From Chryseobacterium culicis (GTDB lineage: Bacteria; Bacteroidota; Bacteroidia; Flavobacteriales; Weeksellaceae), in contig NZ_PCPP01000001.1 in the NCBI RefSeq assembly GCF_002979755.1, positions 92,567-156,566 of the forward strand: a stretch of 64,000 bases of DNA. Direction: 5' to 3'. This document shows positions 1 through 8,302 of this stretch, piece after piece (within the stretch, counting starts at the first letter, position 1; each line of letters begins with the position of its first letter). The translations under genes and the position numbers were made by a program. The notes below the pieces were generated by a model. The model had not been told where the DNA came from. It searched no databases and worked only from the letters and a program-made list of their open reading frames with translations.

Positions 1-617
1 TAGTTATCCAGTTGATCTTTTCCAGGGAAAACGCCTGTTACCAAAATATCTCTTTTGTTGTAGATATCTTCTTCCTTACTGATAATCCCTGTTCCCGGTT
101 TGGGCATAAAGATGGTCGCATAATGATTGGAAGAATCCACAGGGATTGAAAGTCTGTTATCCAGACTGTTTTCCATCAATACTTCATTCGAATATCTGAA
201 ACTTGGGTAAGTTCCATAGAACACCTCTTTATTAATAGGGTTTACTTTGATATAAGCAGAATCAACACCTCTTAAATAAGCAATGTCACCCTTGCCATTG
301 AAACTGATGTACACTTTCTCTTCAATAACACGGGAGAAGCTTTTGATTTCTTTATTGTTACCCAAAACTTTACTGACGTTATCCAGATTTTTGATGGTTT
401 TTCCGGAAGTACTTTTTAAAGTAAGATCAGCATGAAGATTGGAAATAAGGTCTTTGTTCAGGTCTTCGAGGCCTGAAAAAACAGAAATGATGACGAACAT
501 TGCAGTCACAGCAACCGTCATGGCACCTACAGCCAGCCACGTAATGAACGTAACGGCAGTACTTCCTTTTTTAGCTAAAAGGTATCTGGATGCTATGTAA
601 AATGCAATATTCTTCAA
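1..617 (-). CDS. FtsX/LolE-like ABC transporter permease, N-terminal part (cut by window edge)
   Basis: An open frame runs from a TTG start at 617 off the left edge. It begins with a short amphipathic segment, then a membrane helix (about residues 20-45, containing TWLAVGAMTVAVTAMFV), then a periplasmic MacB-PCD-like region. This is the layout of FtsX-superfamily permeases such as LolC/LolE, which extract lipoproteins from the inner membrane. The start lies 3 nt after the rbfA stop, so the two are probably cotranscribed, an order common in Flavobacteriia. The C-terminal helices are outside the window. There is no ATG in a sensible position, and TTG is inferred from where the homology-like sequence begins. 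Confidence 0.8.
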   Translation of the reverse strand, partial: MKNIAFYIASRYLLAKKGSTAVTFITWLAVGAMTVAVTAMFVIISVFSGLEDLNKDLISNLHADLTLKSTSGKTIKNLDNVSKVLGNNKEIKSFSRVIEEKVYISFNGKGDIAYLRGVDSAYIKVNPINKEVFYGTYPSFRYSNEVLMENSLDNRLSIPVDSSNHYATIFMPKPGTGIISKEEDIYNKRDILVTGVFPGKDQLDN

Positions 618-620
618 GAT

Positions 621-980
621 CTATAAAACAGGATTGTCGCCTTCGCCTCTTAATTCTCTTTCCAGTTTTTCAACATCATCAAGAGCGGTATCCAGGTAAA
701 AGTTCAGTTGTGGAATGATACGTACCTGTTTTGCCATCTTTTGGCCAATGAAATTTCTGTATTGAGGTTTGTTTTCTTCAATCTCCTTCATGACAGCGGT
801 ACGGAATTCCTGCGGGAAAATGCTTAAATAAATCTTAGCAATTCCTAAGTCGGCAGTTACTTTTACATCTGAAACAGATACCAATATGCTCTGTTTGCTT
901 TCTGAAGCCTGTTTGCGGAAAAGCTCTGCGAAGTCTTCCTGAATGATCTGTGCTACTTTTCTTTGTCTGTTACTTTCCAT
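621..980 (-). CDS. rbfA: 30S ribosome-binding factor RbfA
   Basis: The 119-aa protein starts MESNRQRKVAQIIQEDFAEL, the typical RbfA opening, and has the KH-like central part with SVSDVKVTADLGIAKIYLS and a RIIPQLNFYLD segment. RbfA binds the 30S subunit and helps mature the 5' end of 16S rRNA, especially in the cold. Length fits the family (110-130 aa). It is followed by the permease gene after 3 nt. Nothing looks damaged. Confidence 0.96.
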   Translation of the reverse strand: MESNRQRKVAQIIQEDFAELFRKQASESKQSILVSVSDVKVTADLGIAKIYLSIFPQEFRTAVMKEIEENKPQYRNFIGQKMAKQVRIIPQLNFYLDTALDDVEKLERELRGEGDNPVL

Positions 981-1073
981 AATTTCTGCAAATTTAGTAC
1001 TTTTGTTTGAATTGATACTTTGAAATTCAACTGCAGTATCAAATTTACGATTTAATTATATTTATTAATAGTT

Positions 1074-1472
1074 ATGAAGCTAGAACATATTGGTATTGCT
1101 GTAAAGTCTTTAGGCATTTCTGATGAACTTTTTACGAAACTCTTAGGAAAAGAATCCTACAAAAAAGAAACTGTAGAGAGAGAAGGTGTGGTGACTTCTT
1201 TTTATGAAACCGGGGAGAGCAAAATCGAATTGCTGGAAGCCAGCAATCCTGAAAGTCCGATCTCAAAATTCATCGATAAAAAGGGGGAAGGCATCCATCA
1301 TCTGGCATTTGGGGTTGAAAATATACTGGAAGAAGTAAAAAGATTGAAAAAAGAAGGGTTTCAGTTTATCTCCGAAGAACCGAAAGAAGGTGCTGATAAC
1401 AAATTAGTTGTATTCCTTCATCCAAAGTCTACCAACGGAGTACTGGTAGAACTTTGCCAAGAAAAGCAATAA
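1074..1472 (+). CDS. mce: methylmalonyl-CoA epimerase
   Basis: The 132-aa protein of the VOC/glyoxalase fold has two beta-alpha-beta-beta-beta units. MKLEHIGIAVKSL opens it, and GEGIHHLAFGV and GVLVELCQ carry the usual metal ligands (His, His, Glu). The family interconverts (R)- and (S)-methylmalonyl-CoA in the propionate pathway. It is divergent from rbfA, and the intergenic space holds promoters for both. Among VOC proteins the sequence fits the epimerase best, but exact substrate is by family resemblance. Confidence 0.88.
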   Translation: MKLEHIGIAVKSLGISDELFTKLLGKESYKKETVEREGVVTSFYETGESKIELLEASNPESPISKFIDKKGEGIHHLAFGVENILEEVKRLKKEGFQFISEEPKEGADNKLVVFLHPKSTNGVLVELCQEKQ

Positions 1473-1478
1473 AAAATT

Positions 1479-1507
1479 TTGTAGTGAAAGAAATTTTACT
1501 ATTTTTG
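1479..1507 (+). promoter_or_regulatory. promoter of the CAT tRNA
   Basis: TTG at 1479-1481 and TATTTTTG at 1500-1507 match the Bacteroidota -33/-7 consensus with an 18-nt spacer. The tRNA starts 28 nt downstream. Confidence 0.7.
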
Positions 1508-1534
1508 CAAACACAAAATTTAACCAAATTTTGA

Positions 1535-1608
1535 GGTCCTATAGCTCAGTTGGTTAGAGCACCTGACTCATAATCAGGTGGTCCCTGGTTCGAGCCCAGG
1601 TGGGACCA
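1535..1608 (+). tRNA. tRNA with CAT anticodon (Met or Ile2)
   Basis: A perfect cloverleaf: acceptor GGTCCTA/TGGGACC, D stem GCTC/GAGC, anticodon stem CCTGA/TCAGG around CTCATAA, and a T arm with TTCGAGC. CCA is not encoded. The GACTCATAATC anticodon region resembles the Ile2 (lysidine-modified) tRNA as well as elongator Met, and I cannot decide between them. This is an ordinary tRNA and a useful contrast to the divergent ones at 22.8-42.5 kb. Confidence 0.95.
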
Positions 1609-1618
1609 CAATAAAATC

Positions 1619-1650
1619 AAGCACTTACAGAAATGTGAGTGCTTTTTTTA
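1619..1650 (+). terminator. intrinsic terminator after the tRNA
   Basis: AAGCACTTAC and GTGAGTGCTT pair across a 6-nt loop and are followed by a run of T. Confidence 0.85.
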
Positions 1651-1877
1651 TTTTCCAAGTTTGAAATTTGTAGAACAATTGGGGTAAACAGGGCAATCTT
1701 TAATGATTAATTAAGGTAAAATCTTATTGGAAAAGAGAAGTAAATCATTGATAGTGTGTGTGATTGTAACTTTCTGATAAACAGATGGTAATTGTGTTTT
1801 CTGAATTTATAGTTTCCGACATAATAAGACAAAAAAACAGGACAATACTGCCCTGCCTATACTTTTAATTAAATACT

Positions 1878-2735
1878 TTATTCTCTTTCAATAGGATTAT
1901 TGTTAAGCTTATAAGATTCTTTTATTTCTTTTCCTTGTTTCTCAATAAAGTCTTTTACCTTCATGTCTGTTCCAGGCATTGTCATACCTAATAATTGAGG
2001 GGTTAGCTCATTTCTCATGGCAGCTAAAGGGTCTTGTTTGTAATTTTCGAATGTTTTTGTGAATCTTCCTTTTTCTACGATCTTCACATTACCACTGGTA
2101 AATTTTTTAACCAGTGAATCTTCACTGTTATCCTTAGCTTTTCTATTTCCTTTTAAGGTAAATGAATAATGTTGTTGATCGTCTTCTATTTTTACAATTA
2201 ATCCGGGTAAACCATTAAATTTATAGGGGCCGTCATTAAAGGGAAGATCCTGACAAAACCAGGCAATCCATTTTCTTCCGCCAAAATTTAATGTTGCTTT
2301 TTGAGCATTATATTCGCCGATTTTTTGTGTTTCTTTCTGAATTTTCCAATCAAAATTTAATTTTTCCTGATAGCCAAATGTAATAGGAGTCAATCCGTTC
2401 ATAATATCTTCAGTATATTGAACTTCCATATCAGGCTGTTTTTTGGTTACAGAATAGGTAAACCTAACATTGGGAAGAGCTGTTTGATTTTCATAGATAC
2501 CTGTTTTTTGCATTTTTTTAAATACTTCGTTGGAGATCGAATCTGAAACGATTAACTGATAATCTTTAAAGATTGATTGATCTTTTTTAATATCCAAAAC
2601 CATCATTGCTGTTTCATTTCTTAAAGAATCTTTTTTAGGTTTATATTGTACTTCATAAAAAAAGCGATTTATTTCCTGGGCTTTGGTTTTGATCGTTATT
2701 AAGAAAAGTAATGGTATTATTAATAAGTATTTCAT
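1878..2735 (-). CDS. GLPGLI family secreted protein
   Basis: Starting at the ATG at 2735 gives an N-terminal signal peptide (MKYLLIIPLLFLITIKTKAQ). A longer frame upstream exists, but it overlaps the preceding gene and has no signal sequence. The signature YKFNGLPGLIVKIED is present near residue 175, with WIAWFCQDLPF before it. These Bacteroidota proteins of about 270-290 aa are exported, and their function is not established. It is last in the run of minus-strand bacteriocin-like genes, 10 nt after the DCC gene. A second GLPGLI gene lies at 59158-59961, also beside a small secreted peptide. Confidence 0.9.
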   Translation of the reverse strand: MKYLLIIPLLFLITIKTKAQEINRFFYEVQYKPKKDSLRNETAMMVLDIKKDQSIFKDYQLIVSDSISNEVFKKMQKTGIYENQTALPNVRFTYSVTKKQPDMEVQYTEDIMNGLTPITFGYQEKLNFDWKIQKETQKIGEYNAQKATLNFGGRKWIAWFCQDLPFNDGPYKFNGLPGLIVKIEDDQQHYSFTLKGNRKAKDNSEDSLVKKFTSGNVKIVEKGRFTKTFENYKQDPLAAMRNELTPQLLGMTMPGTDMKVKDFIEKQGKEIKESYKLNNNPIERE

Positions 2736-2745
2736 AGGGTAATTT

Positions 2746-3072
2746 TTAAAAATAGTATCTGTATTTTGCAAAAATTTTATAGCAAAAATCTGTAAAAAAA
2801 GTAGGCAAAAAAGAGAAAAAAGAAATAAACCTCCAGGGAGAAGTAAAGTTGGCCAATATTTCAAATATAGCCTTTGATCTTACCCAAACTTCATTGTTAT
2901 TGACATAATATATGGTTTGAAGATCTATAAATTTTATTCCTTTATCACGAAGAATTTTTCTGGCCTCTTTGCTTCTTACGGATATGATTTCCAGTGTTTC
3001 AATGTTTGATTGGCTCCATTTTGAAAACCGGGTGCAAAACTTACATTCAGAATCATAAATAATAACTTTCAT
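2746..3072 (-). CDS. thiol-disulfide oxidoreductase DCC family (DUF393)
   Basis: A 108-aa protein with DSECKFCTRF near the N terminus: the Asp plus CxxC thioredoxin-like motif that defines the DCC/DUF393 family. A hydrophobic helix lies near the C terminus. Such proteins often accompany HTTM/vitamin-K-carboxylase-like membrane proteins, and one (the SdpB-like gene) is in this run. A role in redox processing of a product is possible but not shown. It sits 11 nt after the upstream membrane-protein gene. Confidence 0.8.
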   Translation of the reverse strand: MKVIIYDSECKFCTRFSKWSQSNIETLEIISVRSKEARKILRDKGIKFIDLQTIYYVNNNEVWVRSKAIFEILANFTSPWRFISFFSFLPTFFTDFCYKIFAKYRYYF

Positions 3073-3083
3073 TTTGTGAAATT

Positions 3084-3620
3084 TTAAGTCGTTTGTAAGT
3101 CCGAATGATTTTTTATCTTTTTATATTGTGATAAAATGAATAACGAAGAGAATGATCCTGCTAACAGACCTGTAAATATCATCACGCCACTTTGGAGAAT
3201 AAATGGAATTCTTTTCATGTAATCAATATTTTTTGAGGTTACCGCATATTGTCTGGATATAATCTGCAATGTTTCCGCATATTTTAAAGACAGCGTTTTA
3301 TCAACCAAAGCATAGACAAAAACATCAATTAAAAAAATCATAATGCTGCTTAGGATAAACGTACAAATGATATAATAAAAATTTGCGATATGATTTATTT
3401 CTTCTACACTCTTATATTTCTTTAAGGATAGAAACAAAATAATGGCGGCTATTATAAAAGCAATAAGCAATGAAAAAACAGGGAAAAAGGCAACTGCCGT
3501 CATACTGAAATTATCATAAGAAAGAGCGTATGCAAGGCCATAAATGCATCCTGTAAAGGATAAAGCGATCACTATTGAAGTAATAAAAATATACTCCAAT
3601 GAAATAAGATTATTGTCCAT
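3084..3620 (-). CDS. four-helix membrane protein, possible immunity protein (DUF4199-like)
   Basis: 178 aa with four predicted membrane helices (about 10-32, 45-66, 83-107 and 145-167). The layout resembles DUF4199-type proteins, but I do not recognise it firmly. It lies between the ABC exporter genes and the DCC gene in a tightly packed minus-strand run. In Sdp-type loci a small membrane protein provides self-immunity, so that role is a reasonable guess from position only. Confidence 0.65.
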   Translation of the reverse strand: MDNNLISLEYIFITSIVIALSFTGCIYGLAYALSYDNFSMTAVAFFPVFSLLIAFIIAAIILFLSLKKYKSVEEINHIANFYYIICTFILSSIMIFLIDVFVYALVDKTLSLKYAETLQIISRQYAVTSKNIDYMKRIPFILQSGVMIFTGLLAGSFSSLFILSQYKKIKNHSDLQTT

Positions 3621-3638
3621 AGAAATTAGTTTTAAATG

Positions 3639-4316
3639 CTAAATGTTTGTGTAAGAGACCCAATCTTTCTGAATATCTTCTGTAAGATGCGTCCTTATTA
3701 AATGGTATTCTTCTGAAAGATAAATTTTAATGAATTTTCCATTTTGTAAATGACCGATATAATCACAGCAATGGGTAAGAGTTTCCATGATGTGAGAACT
3801 TATTAAAACGATTTTATTCCTTTTTTTTAATTCATCAATAATAAAATAGAATTTTTCGACACTGTCAAAATCAAGGCCGTTAAATGGTTCGTCAAATAAA
3901 TATACAGGTCTGTCAATTAAAATATTACAAAGGATTGCAAGTTTCTTTTTTGTTCCTAATGAAAGCTTTTCAACAATAGCATCTGTTGGAATATTAAAGA
4001 AATTTGTCAGTTTCTTCATCTTTTCATCCTCGTTTTCATTGATAAACAGACTTAAAATATCACTAACTGATAGGTAAGGGTAAAAATAATTTTCAGATTC
4101 CAGATAAGAAATATCTCTTTTACTTATAGGTTGATTTTGTAGTAATATCTGCCCATTGTATTTTGTATTTTGAAAAATAGATTCAAATAAAGTTGTTTTT
4201 CCTGCACCATTGCTTCCCAGAACACCAAATATGCGCCCCTCATTTATTTCTAAATTAAGGTTATCTATAACTTCTTTGGCGTTATACTTCACTGTAATAT
4301 TTTGTATCCTAAACAT
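3639..4316 (-). CDS. ABC transporter ATP-binding protein
   Basis: Walker A GSNGAGKTT (residues 34-42), a signature-like LSLGTKKKLAIL, Walker B VYLFDEPFNGLDF and a switch His in SSHIMET. The LSGGQ motif is degenerate (LSLGT), as often seen in bacteriocin exporters. The ATG at 4316 overlaps the stop of the upstream permease by 8 nt, implying translational coupling, so I prefer it to the TTG at 4325. It presumably energises the permease next to it to export, or give immunity to, the peptide of 6786-7058. Confidence 0.9.
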   Translation of the reverse strand: MFRIQNITVKYNAKEVIDNLNLEINEGRIFGVLGSNGAGKTTLFESIFQNTKYNGQILLQNQPISKRDISYLESENYFYPYLSVSDILSLFINENEDEKMKKLTNFFNIPTDAIVEKLSLGTKKKLAILCNILIDRPVYLFDEPFNGLDFDSVEKFYFIIDELKKRNKIVLISSHIMETLTHCCDYIGHLQNGKFIKIYLSEEYHLIRTHLTEDIQKDWVSYTNI

Positions 4317-5208
4317 ATTGAGCAATTTTCTTTAAGGCTGATTTTCTATTATTTATTATATAAATTATTGCTGGAATTATCAACCCAATAATAAGGGCAA
4401 ATTTGAAAAAGTCTGCATCATTGACATGGGTCGTCTTTATTTTTTCATTATAATTTATATACTTATGAATAACAATGATATAATTTGAAAGTAAAAGATA
4501 GAGGCTGAAATAAATTATATATTCTCTTTGTAAAGGATTTAAAAATGCAAAGGTGATGAGTGCCGGAATTGAAATCATCCAGCAAATCAAAAAAGAAGAC
4601 ATGATTTTTTTTTCTAATCTCAATTTTGAAAACTGCAGAATGAGAATTTCTTTATTTTCCTGAAATGAATATACATGCAGGAGAATGTGTAGCCAACACA
4701 ATCCTAATATTATTAAAGTTGCCGGATGATATCCTAAGAAAGCAGATAATAATCCAAAAGAAAAGAAAATTACAATATTCTTTCGGATGTAAGCTTTCCA
4801 TTCTAATAAGGCATTAGGGATTTTATTGATAAATTTTGGATTTGCAACATATTTTTTAAACTTTAATAAGGGTAAAATGAAGCATAAAAAAACATTTCCT
4901 AAAAAGACAAAGTTGTTTTCTTTAAAAATGAAAAATAAATTTATGAATGTCCAAATTATGCAATATTCTAATGCAAGGCTTATATAGAATTGCTTTCCTA
5001 AAATATTCTTTAAAAAATTAATATCCTTTCGCGTAAAATGAATGATAAATAAAACAGTGGATGAAATTAATGCATAATAGCTATTGTTATGTGTTTTAAA
5101 AAAGACCAGAAACAAAAGTATTATACTTACTAAAAGACCAATATCCATACTTTGGTTTGAAGCTTTAAGTAATAATTTTAATCTCAGTTTCAGATATCTT
5201 TTAAGCAT
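4309..5208 (-). CDS. ABC-type multi-helix permease
   Basis: About 299 aa from the ATG at 5208, with around eight hydrophobic segments and no obvious soluble domain, typical of ABC-2-like permeases of small-peptide exporters. The ATG overlaps the stop of the SdpB-like gene by 8 nt, and its own stop overlaps the ATPase start by 8 nt, so three genes are coupled. A longer frame from 5289 would run deep into the upstream gene and begins with hydrophilic sequence, so I reject it. Confidence 0.75.
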   Translation of the reverse strand: MLKRYLKLRLKLLLKASNQSMDIGLLVSIILLFLVFFKTHNNSYYALISSTVLFIIHFTRKDINFLKNILGKQFYISLALEYCIIWTFINLFFIFKENNFVFLGNVFLCFILPLLKFKKYVANPKFINKIPNALLEWKAYIRKNIVIFFSFGLLSAFLGYHPATLIILGLCWLHILLHVYSFQENKEILILQFSKLRLEKKIMSSFLICWMISIPALITFAFLNPLQREYIIYFSLYLLLSNYIIVIHKYINYNEKIKTTHVNDADFFKFALIIGLIIPAIIYIINNRKSALKKIAQYV

Positions 5209-6094
5209 ATTCTTTACTAAATATTTTTCTTTTGAACAGCAATGCAATTTTTTGAAAATAGACTCCCGCTTTTTTCCATTCCTCATCACTTATGAAAAAA
5301 CCGTAACACATCATAAATAGAATCTCAAAATCATGAATCATCATAAAAATATAAATTCCCAGATGGATCAGTATTCCAAGTGCGAATACAACGTATTTCC
5401 CGGTTTTATGCCAGGCAAGAAAAGGAAATGCTAACTCCCAAATTAAAGTAATATAGGTGGAAAGCGTTACAAAAATTCCATTTTTTGCTAAGATATTATT
5501 CATTTCTGTTCCTTTAAATCTTTCTAATTGCAAAGTATAATAAGTGGCCACACCACTGAACCACACTTTAGCATTGAATTTGAATATGGCAGAAACGAAA
5601 TAAATCAAAGATAAATGAATTTTTATAGATAAAACTGATATTTGATTGACAAAATAGCTGATACTGTCTTTTTTTTGCTCGGTACTGTTATTCAAGGTAA
5701 AATATCGGTAACAATCTGTAAAAATCATGTATAGTAAAAGAAACTTCAGCAAGTTATCACCACCATTTAATATAAAAGGATAGGCTCTTTGAACGATTTC
5801 CACAGAGATATATAACAATAATGGAGTGATATACCTGAAAATTCCAAAGGCAAATAAAATACTTAGCAACAATATGACACTAAGAATGATATTAATGTTT
5901 TGAAAAATAGTAGACTGATGAATACCAAATAGCTGAAATATCTGATTCACCGGAGCTGCTTTCAAAAATGTAGCATCAGTGATTAAATCCTTATTAAAAA
6001 ATAGTTGTAAGTATTTTTTAAACACATGTATTGATATCAATATCCTGAAAACAGAAAGGTATATATAGTGATTTGAATGGAATAGTTTTTTCAT
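5201..6094 (-). CDS. SdpB-like / HTTM domain membrane protein
   Basis: 297 aa from the ATG at 6094, which directly follows the stop of the SdpA-like gene. It has six to seven membrane helices, with VFRILISIHVFKKY and LIYFVSAIFKFNAKVWFSG, the pattern of HTTM proteins (vitamin-K-dependent carboxylase-like) to which SdpB belongs. In Bacillus, SdpA and SdpB together mature the SdpC toxin. Its pairing here with a short membrane-anchored protein that looks like SdpA, and with a secreted peptide precursor, supports the assignment. Confidence 0.8.
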   Translation of the reverse strand: MKKLFHSNHYIYLSVFRILISIHVFKKYLQLFFNKDLITDATFLKAAPVNQIFQLFGIHQSTIFQNINIILSVILLLSILFAFGIFRYITPLLLYISVEIVQRAYPFILNGGDNLLKFLLLYMIFTDCYRYFTLNNSTEQKKDSISYFVNQISVLSIKIHLSLIYFVSAIFKFNAKVWFSGVATYYTLQLERFKGTEMNNILAKNGIFVTLSTYITLIWELAFPFLAWHKTGKYVVFALGILIHLGIYIFMMIHDFEILFMMCYGFFISDEEWKKAGVYFQKIALLFKRKIFSKEYA

Positions 6095-6095
6095 T

Positions 6096-6734
6096 TTAAA
6101 AAGGATATGGATTGAATGCAATTACTTTAGATTCTACATTGGGCTTTTTACTTTCTCTATTGGCAAACTTTTTAATTTCTTCAGAATTTATGTTTATAGT
6201 TACATATTTTACTGACTTTAATTTCTCTACGGACATTTTATCTTTTCCAACAATCTTTGCATAGTCTTTCAATAAAAGAAAACCTTGAACCTGTTCAGGG
6301 ACTTTGTTGAGTCTTTCTACTGCAAGAAGATTTGCATTGTGAAGATCTAATCCGGGCTGTTCGGTGTTTATTTCAGTTCTTTCTTTCACGATTGTATTCA
6401 CAATACCTTCAATAGATCCATAAATTGTATAATCTACCATTTCGGCTCTACCATTAAATGGTCTTGTATTTCGTTTTGATTCTATAATTGAAGAATAAAC
6501 TTCGAAAGCGGCGATTGCATTTTTATTTTCATCCAGATAAGTAAAATAAAGCTTGTAGTTAAATTGCGGTGGAGGAGCAAAAAAACTCCACTTTTGAGCA
6601 AAAAAGGTAGAAAATATTTTCATCTCTTTTTGATACTCAATTTTTATAAAATTATTGGGTGAATTATATAAAAATGTAAAAAGCCAATAAATTGATACAC
6701 AAGTGACTATAAGTATTTTAATTGCTTTTTTCAT
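6096..6734 (-). CDS. SdpA-like antimicrobial peptide maturation protein
   Basis: 212 aa: one N-terminal membrane anchor (residues 5-22) and then a soluble domain. The segment FFAQKWSFFAPPPQFNYKL matches the FFxQxWxFFxxxP pattern that I associate with SdpA proteins. It directly precedes the SdpB/HTTM-like gene with one base between stop and start. The resemblance is motif-level, and a profile search against SdpA would decide. The rest of the protein is a mixed alpha/beta domain without visible catalytic residues. Confidence 0.7.
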   Translation of the reverse strand: MKKAIKILIVTCVSIYWLFTFLYNSPNNFIKIEYQKEMKIFSTFFAQKWSFFAPPPQFNYKLYFTYLDENKNAIAAFEVYSSIIESKRNTRPFNGRAEMVDYTIYGSIEGIVNTIVKERTEINTEQPGLDLHNANLLAVERLNKVPEQVQGFLLLKDYAKIVGKDKMSVEKLKSVKYVTININSEEIKKFANRESKKPNVESKVIAFNPYPF

Positions 6735-6785
6735 AATTATTGGGAAAAAAATGGCCCATTATACTAATGAGCCATTAAATCATTA

Positions 6786-7058
6786 TTAGTCTAAGTTCTG
6801 AGTGCTTGCTGAAACCTCATCTGTTGCATGTAGACCATCTACTATAGCTGAAACAACCATTACTGCAAGAAGAACGGTACCGGCAACAGCAGATACACTT
6901 GAACCTGGAGGAAGTGCCTGGCGTGATGTGTTAGAAGACTGTACTTGGTCACCATAAGCGATACCTTGTGCTTTAACTACATTAGGCACTAAGAAATTTA
7001 ATGCAAATACGAATGCCATTCCACCTGCGAAAACTGAGTTTCTGATTTTTTTGTTCAT
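6786..7058 (-). CDS. secreted peptide precursor with hydrophobic core (candidate bacteriocin)
   Basis: 90 aa: a signal peptide (residues 1-30, ending VVKAQ), a polar Ser/Thr-rich spacer (about 35-52), then a hydrophobic segment VAGTVLLAVMVVSAIVDGL (about 57-77) and an acidic tail. It has no cysteine. It is the first gene of the SdpA/SdpB-like/ABC run and the only small secreted product in it, so it is the likely substrate. SdpC toxin is also released as a hydrophobic peptide cut from a larger precursor, but SdpC carries a disulfide and this one cannot. Confidence 0.8.
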   Translation of the reverse strand: MNKKIRNSVFAGGMAFVFALNFLVPNVVKAQGIAYGDQVQSSNTSRQALPPGSSVSAVAGTVLLAVMVVSAIVDGLHATDEVSASTQNLD

Positions 7059-7447
7059 GATAAATTTTGTTTTTTTTTGATAATTAATTTTGCCATATAA
7101 TCCCTGGCATGGGTGTTTTGCTGATCAGCATTATTTCATTTTTATATTGCGCAGATATTAAAATAAAAAGGTTAAGATTATTTGTTGTTCTAACCAAGGC
7201 AAAGATGCGTGTGTTTTTTTGGGGACACAAGAAAAGGATAGCGGGATTTATAAATTTTGGGTGAATATCCTTATGAATTTATAAATTTAGATAAGGAATT
7301 TTTAAAATTTAAGTAGTTGTTTATTAGTTTTTTATATTGAATAAAATATCCTGTATAAAAACTTATGAGAAACTAATGTAAAGTTTCTTTGGGGAAGGGA
7401 AATAATATCAGAAAACAGAAGTGGAAGCGGTGATTTTGAGAAATTTT
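7059..7447. other. AT-rich intergenic region between the Sdp-like and LanB-type loci
   Basis: No gene seen in 389 bases. On the minus strand CATCTTTG at 7206-7199 is a near match to the -7 consensus and may start the Sdp-like transcript with a leader of about 135 nt. Confidence 0.5.
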
Positions 7448-8293
7448 TTATAAAAATGATTGATAGGCCATCGTTTTATAATATCTCAATAGGTAATCGT
7501 AAATCACCATTTCAAATAATCTCTGTTGAGAAACAAATAATCTATTGATATTCATATGAAAAATGCTCTGAAATAAAATTTGCAGAGGTATTTCTAAAGA
7601 GTGGTTGTTCTGTTTATGAAGAATACTCTGCAGCGCTGAATGTTTTTCTTCAATATTATAAATAATAGCATTTCTTTCTTCCAAAAACTCTTTGGAATTA
7701 ATGAAGTCTACAAATGTAGGTTTGAACTCTCGGTATTTTTTGTCTAGCTGGCTATTGAGTCTTTTATCTGCATTAAATTCTTGTTTAAAAGTAGTATTAT
7801 AATGTTTGATCCATTCCAGTTTTTTTTGAATGGAAAGATTCAGTTTATTCAACATCTCATCAATGTAAAACAAGCTCACCATGATCTTTTCTTCATCACT
7901 GTAATGCAGACATTTCAGCGTAAACTCACTGTTTTTGTGAAAGAGTGTTTCCACTTCTTCCATTGTATTTTTTCCGTACCTTTCCATTTCCCGGTTATAG
8001 GTATCGGTCATAATGGTAAAGATCTCTCCACTGTCTATATAAGGCTGAAAAAGTCTGTGGGCTGCAGTAAGAATTTCATTGTAATATTGGGGATCATTTA
8101 ATTTTAATCTTATCCTCAAATGGGATCTGGGATCATAATACCGTATGAAAAACCACCCGGAGATATAGCCGTTCGTCTGAAAAAATTCTATTAAAGGCTG
8201 TATCACTTCTTCAAGGATACTATCAGAAGTTTTTATACCTGTGTATATTTTCAGGTATAACCAATCGCTTCCAGGGATAAAAGTTCGTTGCAT
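7448..8293 (-). CDS. thiopeptide-type bacteriocin biosynthesis protein (LanB C-terminal, elimination domain)
   Basis: 281 aa starting near FIPGSDWLYLKIYTG, with WFFIRYYDPRSHLRIRLKL and a terminal YDYLLRYYKTM. This is the SpaB_C / thiopep_ocin domain that catalyses glutamate elimination in class I lanthipeptide dehydratases, here a separate protein as usual in Bacteroidota. It is the last gene of the operon, 9 nt after the LanB N-terminal part. It should act with that protein on the precursor encoded at 12719-12886. Confidence 0.92.
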   Translation of the reverse strand: MQRTFIPGSDWLYLKIYTGIKTSDSILEEVIQPLIEFFQTNGYISGWFFIRYYDPRSHLRIRLKLNDPQYYNEILTAAHRLFQPYIDSGEIFTIMTDTYNREMERYGKNTMEEVETLFHKNSEFTLKCLHYSDEEKIMVSLFYIDEMLNKLNLSIQKKLEWIKHYNTTFKQEFNADKRLNSQLDKKYREFKPTFVDFINSKEFLEERNAIIYNIEEKHSALQSILHKQNNHSLEIPLQILFQSIFHMNINRLFVSQQRLFEMVIYDYLLRYYKTMAYQSFL

Positions 8294-8302
8294 TGTTAAA
8301 TC

